From the NCBI GenBank assembly GCA_024427265.1, contig JAKSVP010000017.1, positions 1 to 16,363 of the forward strand: a stretch of 16,363 nucleotides of DNA, written 5' to 3'. The position numbers were made by a program, and so were the translations under genes. The notes beneath the pieces were generated by a model. The model searched no databases. It saw nothing but the letters and a program-made list of their open reading frames with translations, and was not told the origin of the DNA. Shown here one piece after another: positions 13,215 to 16,363 of this stretch; positions within the stretch are counted from its first letter, which is position 1; each line of letters begins with the position of its first letter. Source of the DNA: Mycoplasmoidaceae bacterium (GTDB taxonomy: Bacteria; Bacillota_I; Bacilli_A; Mycoplasmatales; Mycoplasmoidaceae).

Positions 13215-14306
13215 ATGAGTAAGTGTAGAAATCGTACAACAACAAAAGTAGTAAAAGTAGGTAACCTAAACATTGGTGGATACAATGAAATTGTTATCCA
13301 AACAATGACTACCACTAAAACAAGTGATGTAGAAAAAACAATTGAACAAATTAAGCAATTAAATAGCTACGGAGCACAATTAGTTAGAGTTGCTGTATTA
13401 GATGAAGCCGATGCTTCAGCTTTAGCTGAAATTGTTAAAAAGACTAAAACACCTATCATTGCTGATATTCACTTTAATTATCAATTTGCTTTAAAAGCAA
13501 TTGCTGCTAATGTTGCTAAGATTAGAATCAACCCAGGCAACATTGGATCTAAAGAACAAGTACTTGAAATTATTAATGCTACTAAAGCAAAAGGAACAGC
13601 TATCAGAATTGGAATAAACGGTGGTAGCTTAAAAATTGATCCAAATGGATCAAGAGTTGTTCAATTAGTAAACTGTGCTTACTCTTGAATTAAATTCTTT
13701 GAAAAGAATGGTTTCTACAATCTTATTGTAAGTATTAAAGATTCTGATCCAAGTACTACGTACTTTGCTAATATTGAATTAGCAAAACATTGTAAATATC
13801 CAGTTCACTTAGGTGTAACAGAATCTGGACCAGACCATGCAGGTATTGTTAAATCATGTATTGCTCTTATTCCTTTATTAAATAAAGGCATTGGCAACAC
13901 CATTAGAATTTCTGTTAATGGTGACAGAAAGAATGAAATCAAGATTGCCAAGACTTTATTAAATAATATGGGTTTCAACATTCCTTACTACAACATCGTA
14001 GCATGTCCACTATGTGGAAGAAACCAATACGATACTAAGAAATGAGTTAGGGAAATTGACCAATATCTAGAAGATAAACATTTAGCTATCAAAGTCGGAA
14101 TCATGGGATGCATTGTCAACGGACCAGGTGAAGCTCAAGGTTGTGACATTGCAGTATGTGTCAAAGACAAAACCACAAGCTTCCTATATCTTAATGGAAC
14201 ATTAAGTAAAGAAATTCCAAACACTGAAGTGACTAAAATTTTGAAAGAATTAATTGATAAAAAATATAATCAAGCAGTAAAACACTATGAAAAGCTTAAC
14301 AAGTAA
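13215..14306 (+). CDS. ispG: 4-hydroxy-3-methylbut-2-en-1-yl diphosphate synthase (IspG/GcpE)
   Basis: Penultimate enzyme of the MEP pathway. It converts MEcPP to HMBPP using a [4Fe-4S] cluster and an external reductant. The 363-aa length is typical of bacterial IspG. The TIM-barrel half carries VKVGNLNIGGYNEIVIQTMT, ADIHFNYQFAL and KIRINPGNIG. The C-terminal half has the cluster ligands Cys264 and Cys267 (ACPLCGR), Cys299 and Glu306 (MGCIVNGPGEA). A UGA Trp (13686-13688) and another near 14042 interrupt the frame under the standard code. The start follows a short leader after TATAAT. An upstream in-frame ATG inside the tRNA is rejected. The gene overlaps rnhC by 20 nt. Its presence implies MEP enzymes and Fe-S assembly elsewhere in the genome. 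Confidence 0.96.
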
Positions 14307-15171
14307 AATTACAAAAACAGAATTTAAGAGAATTGATACTTTGTATAAATCATTCAAACAAACTAATTTAAAGAATGAAAATCTTTTAGCTTTTTATAAA
14401 ACTAAAGATTTAGCTATCAGTGTGTTTAAAAATGGAACTTTGTTATTACAAGGTGAAGAATCTGCTATTTTAAACTTTGGTAAGAAAGCTGCTACACCTT
14501 CAAAGAAGGTAAACACAAAAGATCTAGATGGATCTATTGGTATGGATGAAGTTGGTACTGGCGATTATTTTGGACCAGTAGTAACTTGTGCTTGTTATGT
14601 TCCAAATGAATGTGTTGACTCTGTCAAAGCATTAAAAGTTAATGATTCAAAGAAGATTAATGACAAACAAATTAAAGCAATGGCTAAACAATTGAAGAAA
14701 ATTGTTAAAGCTGAAATCTGTGTTTGTCAACCTGTTGTTTACAACAAGATAATTGATAAGTTTGATAACAGTAACATTGTTAAAGCTATTTGTCATAACG
14801 ATGCTTTAACTAAATTAACTAATAAGTTAAAAGACAAACATTATCAAGTTATCCTAGACCAATTTGTCGCAAGACAACATTACTATGATTATTTGAAAAA
14901 AGCTAATATTAAACCTGTTTACATTAATGTAATTGAAATGAAAGCTGAAAGCAAATATTTGTCTGTGGCTTGTGCTTCAGTTATTGCAAGAGACGCTTTC
15001 TTGACATATATGAATAAGCTATCAGCTAAAGCTGGAGTTAAACTTCCTTTAGGTTCAGTAGAGAAATCAAAGATTATTTCTGCAGGTAAACAAATAATTA
15101 AAAAAGCAAAGCTTGCAGAATTTGCAAAACTTCACTTCGATTCTATCACTGGTGAAATACTAAAAAAATAA
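14287..15171 (+). CDS. rnhC: ribonuclease HIII
   Basis: Removes RNA from RNA-DNA hybrids, including R-loops and misincorporated ribonucleotides. At 294 aa it matches the family. Residues 1-65 form the N-terminal TBP-like substrate-binding domain (AISVFKNGTLLLQGEE). The catalytic domain begins at GMDEVGTGDYFGPVV with Asp87 and Glu88, then LKVNDSKKI, VILDQF with Asp191, and the KAESKYLSVACASVIARD segment. The proposed ATG lies inside the end of ispG, a 20-nt overlap without an SD, so reinitiation or coupling is likely. A slightly later start is possible but would trim the N-terminal domain. A hairpin terminator overlaps the stop codon. Confidence 0.93.
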   Translation: MKSLTSKITKTEFKRIDTLYKSFKQTNLKNENLLAFYKTKDLAISVFKNGTLLLQGEESAILNFGKKAATPSKKVNTKDLDGSIGMDEVGTGDYFGPVVTCACYVPNECVDSVKALKVNDSKKINDKQIKAMAKQLKKIVKAEICVCQPVVYNKIIDKFDNSNIVKAICHNDALTKLTNKLKDKHYQVILDQFVARQHYYDYLKKANIKPVYINVIEMKAESKYLSVACASVIARDAFLTYMNKLSAKAGVKLPLGSVEKSKIISAGKQIIKKAKLAEFAKLHFDSITGEILKK

Positions 15172-15190
15172 AGACTATTTAGTCTTTTTT
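15170..15190 (+). terminator. intrinsic terminator after rnhC
   Basis: Stem AAAGACT/AGTCTTT with loop ATTT and a long T-run. The 5' arm begins inside the rnhC TAA stop. Confidence 0.82.
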
Positions 15191-15198
15191 TATTTTTC

Positions 15199-15204
15199 TA
15201 TAAT
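15199..15204 (+). promoter_or_regulatory. -10 element of lipoprotein gene 1
   Basis: TATAAT follows the terminator T-run and ends 8 nt before the ATG. The transcript is leaderless or nearly so. Confidence 0.6.
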
Positions 15205-15212
15205 ATTAGAAT

Positions 15213-15296
15213 ATGAAAAGAAAATTTATTTTATTACCAATAACATTAACAACACTAACACCAGCAATTAGTTTGGTTGCGTGTGGTGATTCAAAA
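15213..15296 (+). repeat. conserved lipoprotein 5' cassette, copy 1
   Basis: About 84 nt covering the start codon, signal peptide and lipobox, almost identical to the starts at 15756 and 16248, differing at roughly ten positions or fewer. Similarity falls sharply after the first mature residues (CGD). Confidence 0.85.
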
Positions 15297-15713
15297 GTTG
15301 TTTTGGATCAATGGCAAAAGGTTTTTGATGCTGAAAAATTTTATATTTTTTCATATGTTAATGTTAATAAAGAATCAAATTACCATGCTGTGATTGACAC
15401 AAATAAATTGGGTATTGATAAAATGGGGTTTGTTGCTGGTCAGCTTTCTGCTATTGAGCCAACGAAAAAAAAGCGTGTAAATGTTAAAATTGATCATTTT
15501 TATGTTGGTGATCTTGAATTATTTGAAAAAGAAAGCTATATTGAGGGTGAAACAAACTATTACTATTATTTCACAAAATCTAGCCCAGTGTTTTTTCATG
15601 AAATAAAAGAAAATGACATTATTGTTGTAGATTTTCATCTTGGTATAAATTCTGGATATACAGTTGAGGGTGAGTTTGGAATAGAATTTTTCAAAGCACC
15701 ACAAACAAAATAA
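15213..15713 (+). CDS. surface lipoprotein, tandem family member 1
   Basis: A predicted lipoprotein of 166 aa. The n-region MKRK, a hydrophobic core and the lipobox LVAC (Cys24) mark a signal peptidase II substrate anchored on the outer face of the membrane. The mature part has no motif I recognise. It is rich in beta-type stretches (RVNVKIDHFYVGDLELFE, IIVVDFHLG). Its middle resembles member 2 weakly: MG, then a Lys-rich turn, then alternating hydrophobic residues. The only Trp is UGG, in contrast to the UGA habit of its neighbours. It is transcribed alone, with its own -10 and terminator. Roles in adhesion or immune variation are typical of such families but are not shown here. Confidence 0.88.
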   Translation: MKRKFILLPITLTTLTPAISLVACGDSKVVLDQWQKVFDAEKFYIFSYVNVNKESNYHAVIDTNKLGIDKMGFVAGQLSAIEPTKKKRVNVKIDHFYVGDLELFEKESYIEGETNYYYYFTKSSPVFFHEIKENDIIVVDFHLGINSGYTVEGEFGIEFFKAPQTK

Positions 15714-15737
15714 AAGAGGTTAATCCCTCTTTTTTTA
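15712..15737 (+). terminator. intrinsic terminator after lipoprotein gene 1
   Basis: Stem AAAAGAGG/CCTCTTTT with a 6-nt loop and a T-run. The 5' arm starts in the TAA stop codon. Confidence 0.85.
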
Positions 15738-15743
15738 TTGATT

Positions 15744-15749
15744 TATAAT
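15744..15749 (+). promoter_or_regulatory. -10 element of lipoprotein gene 2
   Basis: TATAAT ends 6 nt before the ATG at 15756, consistent with a leaderless mRNA. Confidence 0.62.
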
Positions 15750-15755
15750 ACACAT

Positions 15756-15839
15756 ATGAAAAGAAAATTTATTTTATTACCAATAACATTAACAGCATTA
15801 GCACCAGCAATTAGTTTGGTTGGCTGTGGTGATCCAGAT
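15756..15839 (+). repeat. conserved lipoprotein 5' cassette, copy 2
   Basis: Second copy of the near-identical signal-peptide block. It agrees with copy 3 slightly beyond the Cys codon (GDPD). Confidence 0.85.
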
Positions 15840-16193
15840 AAACCAGAATCTGAATATGAGGATATTAAACTAGTTGTTGACCATTGAGCAAGTGATCCAT
15901 TTGATATTTATGAAAATCATTATTACAAAATTTGAGATGATGCTTTTTTTGGTGATGCTAGTGAAGTGGGTGATATGGGTTTGGAATTAGAACCATTTAA
16001 TGGGTCAACAGAAAAGATTGATGTTGAAGTAATTAAAGTTGAGGTTGTCAATTCAGAAATTAAAGAATATGAAATATCTGAAAGTAGTGGTTGTTGAGAT
16101 ATTTCTTTTGTACCTATAAAGAATAAAAGTTATGCTGTTTATATTAAAGCTAATCAAACAAAGTTAAATTGATATGCACATTGAACTGGTTAA
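15756..16193 (+). CDS. surface lipoprotein, tandem family member 2
   Basis: A predicted lipoprotein of 145 aa starting MKRKFILLPITL with lipobox LVGC (Cys24). The mature part begins GDPDKPESEYED and is acidic. It contains five Trp, all encoded by UGA, so a standard-code caller would miss the gene entirely. The segment MGLELEPF..EKIDVEVIKVEVV lines up loosely with member 1, which suggests an old duplication with fast divergence of the exposed part. It is flanked by its own TATAAT and terminator. The function is unknown. Confidence 0.86.
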
Positions 16194-16200
16194 TTAAATA

Positions 16201-16227
16201 AAACGGAGGTTAAGTCCTCTTTTTTAT
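16201..16227 (+). terminator. intrinsic terminator after lipoprotein gene 2
   Basis: Core stem GAGG/CCTC with loop TTAAGT. It is extended by A-T pairs after one wobble and one mismatch, then a T-run. It is weaker than the other terminators but has the same design. Confidence 0.7.
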
Positions 16228-16231
16228 TTTT

Positions 16232-16237
16232 TATAAT
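16232..16237 (+). promoter_or_regulatory. -10 element of lipoprotein gene 3
   Basis: TATAAT directly after the terminator T-run. It ends 10 nt before the ATG at 16248 and runs into a TA dinucleotide tract. Confidence 0.6.
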
Positions 16238-16249
16238 ATATATATATAT
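16237..16249 (+). repeat. TA dinucleotide tract between -10 and ATG
   Basis: Six uninterrupted TA units link the TATAAT to the start codon of lipoprotein gene 3. The equivalent spacers of genes 1 and 2 are mixed sequence. Such a tract can change length by slippage. Confidence 0.7.
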
Positions 16250-16331
16250 GAAAAGAAAATTTGTTTTATTACCAATAACATTAACAGCATTAGCACCAGC
16301 TATTGGTATGGTTGGGTGTGGTGATCCAGAC
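16248..16331 (+). repeat. conserved lipoprotein 5' cassette, copy 3
   Basis: Third copy of the signal-peptide block. It differs from copy 2 at a few positions, including Val for Ile at residue 6 and GM for SL before the lipobox Cys. Confidence 0.85.
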
Positions 16332-16363
16332 ACACCAGAACCACCAGAGCCAGAACCAGTATA
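16248..16363 (+). CDS. surface lipoprotein, tandem family member 3 (cut by window edge)
   Basis: Only 38 codons are inside the window. MKRKFVLLPITL leads to lipobox MVGC (Cys24), then GDPDTPEPPEPEPV, a Pro/Glu-rich linker that would hold the exposed domain away from the membrane. The same 5' cassette as members 1 and 2 makes it part of the array. A TA tract precedes the ATG. The length and the mature domain are unknown. Confidence 0.85.
   Translation, partial: MKRKFVLLPITLTALAPAIGMVGCGDPDTPEPPEPEPV

Noticed and set aside
13112..13315. 67-codon minus-strand ORF over tRNA-His and the ispG start
   Set aside because: Its translated tail reads like the tRNA antisense artefact often seen in databases (GRLVGLEPTSA). 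There is no promoter and it is antisense to real genes.
15213..16331. CRISPR-like or inverted-repeat mobile element reading of the three repeats
   Set aside because: The repeats are about 500 nt apart, coding, direct, and each begins with a start codon and a lipoprotein signal. There is no transposase and no terminal repeats.

Overview
The window is about 30% GC and reads cleanly only if UGA encodes tryptophan (translation table 4). Every long gene is otherwise interrupted by in-frame UGA, always at positions where Trp is plausible or conserved. Together with the long mollicute-type RpoB, the very short intergenic spaces and a tandem lipoprotein family at the right edge, this points to a Mycoplasmataceae-like mollicute. 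A complete-looking ispG (MEP isoprenoid pathway) is a notable marker, because many mollicutes lack that pathway. I cannot assign the species from sequence alone.

Layout. (1) 1-4054, minus: rpoB, cut at its 3' end by the left edge. (2) 4055-4320: divergent promoters, tRNA-Gly(GCC) and a terminator. (3) 4321-9985, plus: an unrecognised 525-aa polytopic membrane protein, then ligA, cysS and an rlmB/trmH-type 2'-O-methyltransferase, the last two overlapping by one base. (4) 9973-9997: a bidirectional hairpin terminator between convergent genes. (5) 9995-12923, minus: an apparent operon read rpsO, a 99-aa two-helix membrane protein, then two tandem Ca2+/cation antiporter (CaCA) paralogues. (6) 12924-13071: divergent promoters and a roughly 90-nt rpsO leader. 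(7) 13072-15171, plus: tRNA-His(GTG), ispG, and an RNase HIII gene overlapping ispG by 20 nt. (8) 15213-16363, plus: three tandem short lipoprotein genes sharing an almost identical 5' cassette, the third cut by the right edge.

The genes are mostly housekeeping: transcription, replication and repair, Cys-tRNA charging, rRNA methylation, translation and isoprenoid synthesis. Added to these are ion exchange and surface lipoproteins. The most striking non-coding pattern is a compact junction repeated six times: a short hairpin, its T-run, a perfect TATAAT, then an ATG 6-15 nt further on with no Shine-Dalgarno sequence. This implies leaderless or nearly leaderless mRNAs whose promoters are fused to the preceding terminator. 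SD sequences do occur at rpoB, cysS, rpsO and CaCA copy 1, so both initiation modes seem to coexist. No gene-free stretch exceeds 300 bases. I see no CRISPR array, insertion sequence, phage gene or replication origin, and no strong evidence for a wholly new system.
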